Source: Xanthobacteraceae bacterium
GTDB taxonomy: Bacteria; Pseudomonadota; Alphaproteobacteria; Rhizobiales; Xanthobacteraceae
NCBI GenBank assembly: GCA_030039105.1
Contig: JASHQO010000529.1
Span: forward strand, 1-14,230
Reading direction: 5' to 3'
Length of the DNA stretch: 14,230 nt
Every line of letters begins with the position of its first letter. Within the stretch, counting starts at the first letter, position 1. Shown here piece after piece: positions 6,478 through 13,868 of the stretch. Position numbers and translations under genes: made by a program. Below the pieces are notes generated by a model that worked only from the letters and a program-made list of their open reading frames with translations, made no database searches and had not been told where the DNA came from.

Positions 6478-6488
6478 CGGCGCCCGCC

Positions 6489-6517
6489 GGGTGTTGTCTG
6501 CCCGGGCGTTGTCTGCC
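6489..6517 (+). repeat. Two tandem copies of a 14-bp direct repeat, 15-bp period
   Basis: GGGTGTTGTCTGCC (6489-6502) is repeated as GGGCGTTGTCTGCC (6504-6517), 13 of 14 positions identical. It ends 37 nt before the start of the 70-residue protein gene. It could be a short slippage duplication or a pair of regulator half-sites about one and a half helical turns apart. Confidence 0.5.
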
Positions 6518-6554
6518 ATGGACGACGGGGAGATCGGACACGGAAGGCGGCAAG

Positions 6555-6767
6555 ATGGACAGGCATCGCTCGTTCCGACCTGACGACGACGATTTCGACG
6601 ACGACCGCGTCGGCGACGACACCAAGCTGCGGCGGGAGCTCGAATTGGACCGCAAGAAGCGGCTCGACGACGCGCTCGACCGCGGGCTCGAGGACAGCTT
6701 TCCGGGCTCGGACCCGGTTTCCGTCACCCAGCCGCCGCCAAGCCCCTACGACCGGCGCCGCAGCTAG
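6555..6767 (+). CDS. Conserved small acidic protein with C-terminal SFPGSDP motif, function unknown
   Basis: This 70-residue cytosolic protein is very highly charged. Residues 7-22 are almost all Asp (with Arg and Phe), 23-46 form a likely charged amphipathic helix (LRRELELDRKKRLDDALDRGLE), and the tail carries DSFPGSDPVSVTQPPPSP. A C-terminal LEDSFPxSDP-SVTQP signature is familiar to me from small hypothetical proteins of Hyphomicrobiales, and that recurrence is the main reason to believe the gene. The ATG at 6555 follows GGAAGGCGG by 5 nt; the longer open frame upstream lacks a ribosome site and would be read through the repeats. No signal peptide, membrane span or zinc site is seen. It may be a natively unfolded regulator or a stress protein, but this is a guess. 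Confidence 0.7.
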   Translation: MDRHRSFRPDDDDFDDDRVGDDTKLRRELELDRKKRLDDALDRGLEDSFPGSDPVSVTQPPPSPYDRRRS

Positions 6768-6806
6768 GCCCGTAGGCCGCTGAAATCCCAAGCGCTTTCG
6801 CGGCGG

Positions 6807-6834
6807 CATGGTAAACCCGCCATGGTGAACCCGC
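6807..6834 (+). repeat. Tandem 14-bp direct repeat upstream of glmM
   Basis: CATGGTAAACCCGC (6807-6820) is followed immediately by CATGGTGAACCCGC (6821-6834), identical at 13 of 14 positions. It lies between the small acidic protein gene and glmM in otherwise unassigned sequence. A recent slippage duplication is the simplest explanation. Confidence 0.5.
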
Positions 6835-6895
6835 GATGTGCCGCGCCGGTAAGAATGTCGAATATTTTTTGAAGCGGACGACAGCGCGACCGGGG

Positions 6896-6926
6896 TAATA
6901 TCCTCGCCGGGACAGGCCTGTCGGCG
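6896..6926 (+). promoter_or_regulatory. Candidate glmM promoter -10 element and leader palindrome
   Basis: TAATAT at 6896-6901 is a good -10 element about 40 nt before the glmM start, although no good -35 lies at the usual spacing. Immediately after it, GACAGGCCTGTC (6911-6922) is a perfect 12-bp palindrome, flanked by CGCC (6905-6908) and GGCG (6923-6926), which extend the dyad with a 2-nt bulge. The palindrome would lie at the transcript start, either as an operator or as a leader hairpin. Confidence 0.35.
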
Positions 6927-6937
6927 GGATTTCTGGT

Positions 6938-8278
<1,341 letters not shown>

Positions 8279-8340
8279 TTTTCAGAGCGAACAGCCGGGC
8301 GGCCGGAGCCCGCCGCTCGGGCCTTGCCGCAAAGCCTCCC

Positions 8341-8766
8341 CTAGCCCCGCGATTTGAGAAACTGCGCGAACGCCTTGAGCGTCGTTTCCGAGACGTGATG
8401 CTCGATGCCTTCGGCGTCGGCCTCGGCGGCCTCGTGCGGCACGCCGAGGGCGCGCAGCACGTCGACCACGAGGCGATGGCGCACCCGCACCCGATCGGCG
8501 AGCGCCTGGCCGTTCGCGGTGAGGAACACGCCGCGATAGGGCCGCGCGGCCACGAGCCCGGCGCGCTTGAGGCGCGAAATCGTCTTGATCGCGGTGGCGT
8601 GGGAAACGCCGAAGCGGCGGGCGATGTCGGTCGGCCGCGCTTCGCCCTCGCCGGCCAGCAAATCCGCGATCAGCTCGGCGTAGTCTTCGAGCAACGCCGT
8701 CGATTGCTCGGTCCGCGTCTTGCCGAAGCGGCGCGCCTGCGTTCCTTCGGCCGGAAGCTTTGCCAT
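8341..8766 (-). CDS. mntR: Manganese-responsive transcriptional regulator MntR (DtxR family)
   Basis: This 141-residue DNA-binding protein is a two-domain DtxR-family regulator without the SH3 domain, as in MntR. The winged helix-turn-helix spans about 38-80 (PTDIARRFGVSHATAIKTISRLKRAGLV). By alignment from memory to Bacillus subtilis MntR, all six metal ligands are conserved: Asp28, Glu31, His97, Glu119, Glu122 and His123 (EGIEHH). When Mn(II) binds, such proteins dimerise on an operator and repress Mn import. The divergent mntH gene fits this exactly. The frame stays open to 8913, but the ATG at 8766 gives a normal family length and a normal N-terminus; the longer forms would reach into the mntH promoter. 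No strong Shine-Dalgarno is seen at 8766, so the start is less certain than the function. Confidence 0.88.
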   Translation of the reverse strand: MAKLPAEGTQARRFGKTRTEQSTALLEDYAELIADLLAGEGEARPTDIARRFGVSHATAIKTISRLKRAGLVAARPYRGVFLTANGQALADRVRVRHRLVVDVLRALGVPHEAAEADAEGIEHHVSETTLKAFAQFLKSRG

Positions 8767-8891
8767 CGTGGTCAGAAAATCGCGATCCGATACCGGGCCG
8801 GGCCCAACCGGCGCCGCGGGGACCGCGTGGAACCGCTGACCATATTTCATCGGCCATGTCAAAGTGCAGCCCTGGTTACAGAGTTTAGCCA

Positions 8892-8920
8892 TTGACCGGG
8901 GCGGCATCAGCACCCATAAA
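8892..8920 (+). promoter_or_regulatory. Candidate mntH promoter
   Basis: TTGACC (8892-8897) and CATAAA (8915-8920) are spaced 17 bp apart, good matches to sigma-70-type -35 and -10 elements. The predicted transcription start is near 8927, which almost coincides with the ATG at 8929. On the opposite strand a perfect TTGACA (8862-8857) could serve the divergent mntR, but its -10 is poor. Confidence 0.5.
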
Positions 8921-8936
8921 TGTAATTGATGTTACA
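8921..8936. promoter_or_regulatory. Candidate MntR operator overlapping the mntH start
   Basis: TGTAA (8921-8925) and TTACA (8932-8936) form an inverted repeat with a 6-bp spacer; flanking A/T bases extend it imperfectly to about 9 bp per arm. It abuts the candidate -10 element and covers the predicted transcription start, as expected for a repressor site. Assignment to MntR is inferred from the divergent mntR gene. Confidence 0.5.
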
Positions 8937-10308
8937 CTTTCAGGTAAATGCTGCGGAAGTGCGGAAGCCGCAAGCCGGCTGCCAAAAGGGTTCGAGAGTT
9001 GGCAGCGCCGATGAGTTTTGCGCGACCGCTTCCACCGCTCCGCCCGCCTCGCTCTCCGAACAGACGCTGGCCACCGCGCGCGAAGTGCTGGCCGGCCGGC
9101 GCCGCGGGCTGCGCGCGTCGCTGGCCTTTGCCGGGCCGGCGGTGGTGGCGTCGATCGCCTACATGGACCCGGGCAACTTCGCCACCAACATCCAGGGCGG
9201 CGCCAAATACGGCTACGGCCTGCTCTGGGTGGTGCTGCTCGCCAACGTCATCGCCATGCTGTTCCAGGGCCTGTCGGCCAAGCTCGGCATCGTCACCGGC
9301 AAGAATCTTGCGGAGATGTGCCGCGACCATTTCCCCCGTCCGGTGGTGTGGGCGATGTGGGTCGTCAGCGAGATTGCCGCCATGGCCACCGACGTCGCCG
9401 AGTTCCTCGGCGGCGCCATCGGCTTGTCGCTATTGTTCCACCTGCCGCTCGTCGTCGGCATGGGCGTGACGGCGGTCGTGACCTACGGCTTGTTGATGTT
9501 CGAAGGCTACGGTTTCCGGCCGCTCGAGCTGATCATCGGCGCCATCGTCGGCGTGATCTGCCTTTGCTATCTGCTCGAGATGTTCATCGCGCCGGTCGAT
9601 TGGGCCTCGGCCGCCTATCATCTGGTCACGCCGCAGATCGCCGATTCCGGCGCGCTGCTGCTCGCCGTCGGCATCATCGGCGCCACGGTGATGCCGCACG
9701 CCATCTATCTGCATTCCGGGCTGACGCAATCGCGGGTGCCGGTGCGCAACGACGTCGAGCGCCACAAGGTGCTGCGCTATTCCAACCGCGAAGTGATCGT
9801 CGCGCTCGCCGTCGCCGGCTTGGTCAACATCGCCATGGTGATGATGGCGTCGAGCGCGTTCCACGCCGGCCATCCCGAAGTGGCCGAGATCGAGACCGCC
9901 TACCATACGCTCACGCCGCTGCTCGGCGGCGCGGCGGCGGGCATCTTCCTGCTGTCGCTGATCGCCTCGGGCGTGTCGGCGTCGACGGTCGGCACCATGG
10001 CCGGCCAGATGATCATGCAGGGTTTTGTCGGCTTCCGCATCCCGATCTGGCTGCGCCGCCTCGTCACCATGACGCCGGCCTTCGTCGTGGTGGCGCTCGG
10101 CGTCAACGCCACGCAGGCGCTGGTGGTCAGTCAGGTGATCCTGAGCATCGCGCTGCCGCTGCCGATGATCGCGTTGATCTTTTTCACCGGCCGGCGCGAC
10201 GTGATGGGTGGGTTCGTCGACCGCCCGCTCACCCGCATCGTGGCGCTCGGCGGTACCGCGGTGGTGCTGGCGCTCAACGCCGTGCTGATCGTGCAGACGC
10301 TGCTGTAG
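8929..10308 (+). CDS. mntH: NRAMP-family manganese transporter (H+-coupled divalent metal symporter)
   Basis: The product (459 residues from the ATG at 8929) is an inner-membrane NRAMP transporter importing Mn(II) with protons. The metal-site motifs are present: DPGN (80-83) in the unwound helix 1 gives Asp80 and Asn83, and ATVMPHAIYLHS in helix 6 gives Ala252 and Met255. About eleven hydrophobic segments follow the first 60 polar residues, as normal for the family. No other in-frame ATG exists until the DPGN helix, so alternatives are TTG 8926 or GTG 8959. Neither has a convincing ribosome site. If the promoter is read correctly, ATG 8929 would start a nearly leaderless mRNA. The divergent mntR and the inverted repeat across the start support Mn-dependent repression. 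The polar N-terminal 45 residues are not conserved in the family as I know it. Confidence 0.93.
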   Translation: MLHFQVNAAEVRKPQAGCQKGSRVGSADEFCATASTAPPASLSEQTLATAREVLAGRRRGLRASLAFAGPAVVASIAYMDPGNFATNIQGGAKYGYGLLWVVLLANVIAMLFQGLSAKLGIVTGKNLAEMCRDHFPRPVVWAMWVVSEIAAMATDVAEFLGGAIGLSLLFHLPLVVGMGVTAVVTYGLLMFEGYGFRPLELIIGAIVGVICLCYLLEMFIAPVDWASAAYHLVTPQIADSGALLLAVGIIGATVMPHAIYLHSGLTQSRVPVRNDVERHKVLRYSNREVIVALAVAGLVNIAMVMMASSAFHAGHPEVAEIETAYHTLTPLLGGAAAGIFLLSLIASGVSASTVGTMAGQMIMQGFVGFRIPIWLRRLVTMTPAFVVVALGVNATQALVVSQVILSIALPLPMIALIFFTGRRDVMGGFVDRPLTRIVALGGTAVVLALNAVLIVQTLL

Positions 10309-10348
10309 CGCGGATCGATCGCAACCGCATCCGGGCAAGGCAAAATGG

Positions 10349-10380
10349 AAAAGCCCGGATCGCGCGAGGCGAACCGGGCT
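10349..10380 (-). terminator. Intrinsic terminator of cspA
   Basis: Read on the minus strand, AGCCCGG (10380-10374) pairs perfectly with CCGGGCT (10358-10352) across a 15-nt loop and runs into a T-rich tail (TTTTCCATTTT, down to 10342). It begins 32 nt after the cspA stop. On the plus strand the same stem lies past mntH but has no T-run, so it mainly serves cspA. Confidence 0.75.
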
Positions 10381-10412
10381 ATGATGCTGCGGCCGACGCC
10401 GCCGACTTGAGC

Positions 10413-10622
10413 TTACAGCGCTTTGAGATTTTCCGCGGCCGACTTACCGGTCTTGCGGTCCGTCACCACCTCGAAGGAAACGCGTTGACCTTCGCGCAGT
10501 TCGCGCAGGCCGGCGCGCTCGACGGCACTGATATGGACGAACACGTCCTTGCCGCCGCCCTCAGGCTGGATAAAGCCATAACCCTTCTGGGCGTTGAACC
10601 ATTTCACGGTGCCGTTGTTCAC
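10413..10622 (-). CDS. cspA: Cold shock protein, CspA family
   Basis: This 69-residue single OB-fold protein binds single-stranded RNA and DNA and acts as an RNA chaperone in the cytosol. RNP1 is KGYGFI (13-18) and RNP2 is VFVHI (27-31), with Trp8 and Phe9 of the nucleic-acid face also present. The length is standard. It starts at GTG (10622), supported by AGGAGAG 5-6 nt upstream and by the family N-terminus NNGTVKWFN; there is no in-frame ATG. A strong promoter lies about 150 nt upstream, giving a long 5' leader as in well-studied csp genes, and an intrinsic terminator follows. Whether this copy is cold-induced, rather than constitutive like some paralogues, cannot be told from sequence. Confidence 0.95.
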   Translation of the reverse strand: MNNGTVKWFNAQKGYGFIQPEGGGKDVFVHISAVERAGLRELREGQRVSFEVVTDRKTGKSAAENLKAL

Positions 10623-10645
10623 GGATCTCTCCTCATAGACATGTC

Positions 10646-10675
10646 AAAAATGAGCCGCGCAAAAAAGCCCGGCTC
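10646..10675 (-). other. Terminator-like hairpin inside the cspA leader
   Basis: On the minus strand GAGCCG (10675-10670) pairs with CGGCTC (10657-10652) around a 12-nt loop that itself contains six T. The stem is followed by A and then five T (10650-10646). It lies only about 16 nt upstream of the cspA ribosome site. It could terminate transcription early, block the ribosome site, or end transcripts from the upstream oxidoreductase gene. Confidence 0.45.
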
Positions 10676-10768
10676 GGTTAGCTCGAGATTTTGGTGAAGG
10701 ATCGTCAGTCAGGCGCGCTGTCAGTCGCTGCAAGGCCAAGTCATTCGGCCGAAAAGCTCGATGGCGCC

Positions 10769-10797
10769 TTTTTAGCTGTAAGTCGCACCGTTCGCAA
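10769..10797 (-). promoter_or_regulatory. cspA promoter
   Basis: On the minus strand TTGCGA (10797-10792) and TAAAAA (10774-10769) are spaced 17 bp apart, a good sigma-70-type promoter. Transcription would begin near 10762 and give a leader of about 140 nt before the GTG. It lies in the gap between the oxidoreductase stop and cspA, so cspA is probably its own unit. Confidence 0.55.
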
Positions 10798-10800
10798 GTC

Positions 10801-10812
10801 CGGTCCGGACCG
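10801..10812. promoter_or_regulatory. Perfect 12-bp palindrome just upstream of the cspA promoter
   Basis: CGGTCCGGACCG is its own reverse complement and ends 3 bp from the -35 element of the candidate cspA promoter. The position suits an activator or repressor site. It may also be a chance product of high GC content. Confidence 0.35.
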
Positions 10813-10857
10813 AACCGGCCGACCGCGGGCGCAACCTTAACAGAGTGCAAATGCGTG

Positions 10858-11871
10858 TCATATCTCCGACACAGCCACGATGGCGCCGCTTTTTGCCGAT
10901 TCCACAATGGCATCGAATACCGCCATACCGTGCAGCACGTCGGAAATCGGCACCGGATACGGCTTTTCGCGGCGGACCGCACCGGCGAATGCAGTCAGTT
11001 CCGCCCGCAAGGTATCGAAGCCGGCGTGCTCGAAGACCTCGTCCGGCGGCGCCACGACCCTGCCGGCCGGCGCCACGGTGGAGGCCGGCGCGAAGCGCAA
11101 TCGCGACAGGTCGGCGCGCGAAATCTCGGCCAGGCCCCGCGTGCCGTAAATCGTGAAGGCGAAATTGGTCGCGGTCGCCACCGAACAGAAAATCAGCCCG
11201 CTGGCGCCGCCTGCGAATTGCAGCATCAGCGTGGTGGTGTCGTCGGAGCGGCCCGGATAGTTGCGCGCCGTGACGCAGCGCACCTCGCGCACCGGCCCGG
11301 CAAATTCGATCATATGATCGAGCGCATGCACGCCGACGGCGGTGAACGCGCCGGCCGGCGCCTCCTCGGGCGCCGCGCGCCAATTGTCGAGCGGCACGAA
11401 TTGCGCGGTCGACGTCGTGTGCTGCGCCACCATGGCGACGACCTTGCCGAGCGCCCCGCCCTGCATGCGTTGGCGCAGCGCCGCGACGCTCGGATGAAAC
11501 CGCCGCGCCAGGCCGACGGCAAGCACGACGCCGGCCTTGTCCGCGGCATCGACGACGACGCGGGCGCTGGCAAGATCGAGCGTGATCGGCTTTTCGACGA
11601 AAATGTGCTTTCGCGCCGCCGCGGCGGCGAGCGCTTGCGCCTCATGCTGGCGGTGCGGCGTCGCCAGCACCACGGCGTCGATATTTGGATCGCGCAAAAT
11701 CTCGTCGTAGCTGGCAGCGAGCGCAACGCCGTTGTCGCGACAGAAATCCTCGGCGCGCGCCGGCGTGCGCGTATAGCCGCGCACGAAAACGATGTCGCCG
11801 CTGTTGCCGGCGACGGACGCGACCAGCGAACGGCCCCAGCGGCCGAGCCCGACGATGGCGGCGCGGATCAT
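10858..11871 (-). CDS. Gfo/Idh/MocA family NAD(P)-dependent oxidoreductase
   Basis: The 337-residue product has the two-domain build of this family, which oxidises or reduces hydroxyl groups on sugars, inositols and related cyclic compounds. The N-terminal Rossmann fold carries the glycine motif GLGRWG (8-13) and the hallmark EKP (93-95, in FVEKPITLD), whose lysine is catalytic in characterised members. The C-terminal alpha/beta domain carries GVHALDHMI with Asp185 and His186, the usual catalytic pair position. No signal peptide is seen, so it is cytosolic. It is divergent from the cyclase/hydrolase pair with a shared 135-bp control region, which suggests a common pathway. The substrate cannot be named. 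The Shine-Dalgarno match at the ATG (11871) is weak. Confidence 0.88.
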   Translation of the reverse strand: MIRAAIVGLGRWGRSLVASVAGNSGDIVFVRGYTRTPARAEDFCRDNGVALAASYDEILRDPNIDAVVLATPHRQHEAQALAAAAARKHIFVEKPITLDLASARVVVDAADKAGVVLAVGLARRFHPSVAALRQRMQGGALGKVVAMVAQHTTSTAQFVPLDNWRAAPEEAPAGAFTAVGVHALDHMIEFAGPVREVRCVTARNYPGRSDDTTTLMLQFAGGASGLIFCSVATATNFAFTIYGTRGLAEISRADLSRLRFAPASTVAPAGRVVAPPDEVFEHAGFDTLRAELTAFAGAVRREKPYPVPISDVLHGMAVFDAIVESAKSGAIVAVSEI

Positions 11872-11900
11872 TGCGGTTGCGGGCGACAGGAATTGCGAAA

Positions 11901-11913
11901 CATGGCCGCCATG
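11901..11913. promoter_or_regulatory. Dyad CATGGC-C-GCCATG in the divergent control region
   Basis: CATGGC (11901-11906) and GCCATG (11908-11913) are exact reverse complements around one central base. It sits in the 135-bp gap between the oxidoreductase start and the cyclase start, just past a TTGCGA (11893-11898) that could be a -35 element for the plus-strand genes. This is a good position for an operator serving both directions. Confidence 0.4.
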
Positions 11914-12006
11914 GCACTATGCTAGCCGAAACGAAGCGCCCGGAGAACCGCCGCCGCGATGCCGCCAACTGGCTCGTGCGCGACCACAATGGCAAGGAGA
12001 ACAAAA

Positions 12007-12777
12007 ATGCGGATCGTCGATCTATCGGTGGCGCTCAAGGCCGGCATTGCGTCGGACCCAGCCAGCATGCTGCCGAAGATAAAATATCTCGACCATGCCG
12101 ACGGCGCGAGGGAGTTCATGGCCTGGTTTCCGGGGCTCAAGGCCGAGCAGTTGCCCGGCGGCGAAGGCGCGGCGATGGAGCAGATCACGTTTACCACCCA
12201 CAACGGCACCCATCTCGACGCGCCGTGGCACTACGCCAGCACCATGGACGGCGGCAAGCCGGCGGCCAAGATCGACCAGGTGCCGCTGGAATGGTGCTTC
12301 TCCGACGGCGTCAAGCTCGACTTCCGGCAAAAGCCCGACGGCTACGTCTGCAACGCCGACGACGTGCAGCGCGAGCTCGACCGCATCGGTTACGCGCTCA
12401 AGCCGCTCGACATCGTGCTGGTCAATACCGGCGCCTCGGCGTTCTACGGGGCGCCGAATTATCTCGACAAAGGCTGCGGCATGGGCCGCGAGGCAACGCT
12501 GCATCTGCTCAAGCAGGGCGTCCGCGTCACCGGCATCGACGGCTGGAGCTGGGATGCGCCGTTCTCGTTCACCCACAAGCGCTTTCTCGAGACCGGCGAC
12601 GCCAGCATCATCTGGGAAGGCCACAAAGCCGGCCGCGACATCGGTTACTGCCACATGGAGAAGCTCACCAACCTCGAGCGGCTGCCGCCGTTCGGCTTCA
12701 AGGTGGCCTGCTTCCCGGTCAAGATCGAAGCGGCGTCGGCGGGCTGGACGCGCTGCGTGGCGATGCTGGATAACTAG
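12007..12777 (+). CDS. Cyclase family protein (kynurenine-formamidase-like metal hydrolase)
   Basis: This 256-residue protein belongs to the cyclase/KynB superfamily, metal-dependent amidases and lactone or polyketide hydrolases. The signature HNGTHLDAPWH (65-75) supplies the metal ligands His65, His69 and Asp71, with His75 nearby. The later segments GHKAGRDIGYCHMEKLTNLE (205-224) carry the second set of His and Glu residues. The ATG at 12007 is chosen because AAGGAG lies 7 nt upstream and the family N-terminus (RIVDLSVAL) begins there; an upstream in-frame ATG at 11959 lacks this. No signal peptide is seen. It is 8 nt upstream of the alpha/beta hydrolase and divergent from a Gfo/Idh/MocA enzyme, so degradation of a cyclic or amide compound is plausible. 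True kynurenine formamidases are usually shorter (about 210 residues), so that reaction is doubtful. Confidence 0.87.
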   Translation: MRIVDLSVALKAGIASDPASMLPKIKYLDHADGAREFMAWFPGLKAEQLPGGEGAAMEQITFTTHNGTHLDAPWHYASTMDGGKPAAKIDQVPLEWCFSDGVKLDFRQKPDGYVCNADDVQRELDRIGYALKPLDIVLVNTGASAFYGAPNYLDKGCGMGREATLHLLKQGVRVTGIDGWSWDAPFSFTHKRFLETGDASIIWEGHKAGRDIGYCHMEKLTNLERLPPFGFKVACFPVKIEAASAGWTRCVAMLDN

Positions 12778-12785
12778 CTCCGCCA

Positions 12786-13697
12786 ATGCCCTTCGAGCTT
12801 CCCGCTCCCAACGCGATCCTGGATGTCACCCTCGACGACGGCGCCGTCATTCGCATGCGCCGCCACGGCAATCGCGACGGCGTGCGGCTCCTGCTCAGCC
12901 ACGGCAACGGCTTTGCCGCCGACGCCTACTTTCCGTACTGGCAGCACCTCTTGCCGCAGTTCGATCTGCTGGTGTTCGACTTCCGCAATCACGGCCGCAA
13001 CACGCCGGTCGTGCCGTCGCATCACACCTACGAGCAGCTCACGCGCGACCTTGAAACCGTCGTGCAGGCGGTCAAGGCCGAGCTTGGCGAGCGGCCGACC
13101 GCGGGGATTTTTCATTCGATGTCGGGGCGCACGGCGATGAAGCACGCGCTGGAGATCGGCTGGCGCTGGAATGCGCTGGTTCTGTTCGACCCGCCGAACA
13201 TGCCGCCGCCGGGCCATCCGGCCTACGACGCCATGGCGGCGTTCGAGAAGAAGCTCACCGCCTGGGCGCGGGCGCGGCGCCGGCGCTTCGCCGCGATCGA
13301 CGAGCTGGCCGAGGAGTACCGGCAATCGCGGGCGACGGCGCGCTGGGTCGAGGGCGCGCACGACTTGATGGCGCGCTCGGTGCTGCGCCAAAGCCCCGAC
13401 GGCGACGGCTACGAGTTGGTCTGCGATCCCGAGAACGAGGCGACGATCTATGCGCAGGCGACGACGCTCAACCTATGGCCGAACGCCGACGCATTCGACG
13501 GGCCGGTCAAGCTGATCGGCTGCGATCCGCAGGTGCAGGGCGCCGGCCCGACCGCCGCCGCCAACCGGGCGCTCGGCCGCGACGGCGGTTACGACTACAG
13601 CTTCGTCGCCCATACCGGACACCTGCTGCAGATCGAGCGGCCGTTGGATTGCGTCAAGGTCACGATGGATTTCCTGGCCGATTGCGGGCTGGCGTAG
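12786..13697 (+). CDS. Alpha/beta hydrolase with an atypical nucleophile elbow
   Basis: The 303-residue cytosolic protein has the alpha/beta-hydrolase fold. The oxyanion-side motif is SHGNG (38-42), followed by VFDFRNHGRN. The probable nucleophile is Ser111 in IFHSMSG, where the first Gly of the usual GxSxG is Phe/His and the last is Ser. The acid is probably the Asp in LIGCDPQ and the base His279 in AHTGHLLQIE. A helical cap lies between about 140 and 220. The start is 8 nt after the cyclase stop with no clear ribosome site, so translation is probably coupled. It likely acts on an ester, lactone or C-C bond in the same pathway as the cyclase. The substrate is unknown. Confidence 0.82.
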   Translation: MPFELPAPNAILDVTLDDGAVIRMRRHGNRDGVRLLLSHGNGFAADAYFPYWQHLLPQFDLLVFDFRNHGRNTPVVPSHHTYEQLTRDLETVVQAVKAELGERPTAGIFHSMSGRTAMKHALEIGWRWNALVLFDPPNMPPPGHPAYDAMAAFEKKLTAWARARRRRFAAIDELAEEYRQSRATARWVEGAHDLMARSVLRQSPDGDGYELVCDPENEATIYAQATTLNLWPNADAFDGPVKLIGCDPQVQGAGPTAAANRALGRDGGYDYSFVAHTGHLLQIERPLDCVKVTMDFLADCGLA

Positions 13698-13868
13698 CTC
13701 AGGCGTATGCGTCGCACATATATGTCGAGATCGTGCATGTTGAGATCGCGCCAAATCCCGACTTATTGCGACCGGCCGTGACCGCGTTGCAAAGGGCACG
13801 TCGGCGCGGGGGCATGAGGAATCGAGACCTCGGCAATACAGCGACGGTCCCTTGGCGCGCGCCCTGGC

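Noticed and set aside
8767..8913. Longer MntR starting at 8850, 8907 or 8913
   Set aside because: The added residues do not belong to the DtxR/MntR fold and would place the start inside the divergent mntH promoter; I kept 8766, though no start has a strong ribosome site.
9018..10697. A 559-codon plus-strand open frame overlapping mntH and cspA
   Set aside because: Frame-shifted shadow of mntH with Arg/His-rich composition that also crosses the cspA terminator.
10644..10982. A 112-codon minus-strand open frame between cspA and the oxidoreductase
   Set aside because: It overlaps the oxidoreductase C-terminus in another frame and covers the cspA promoter and leader; no ribosome site or domain.
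13854..13863. GGCGCGCGCC palindrome as a tRNA-Glu terminator
   Set aside because: It is only a short self-complementary GC run with no loop room and no T-run on the minus strand.
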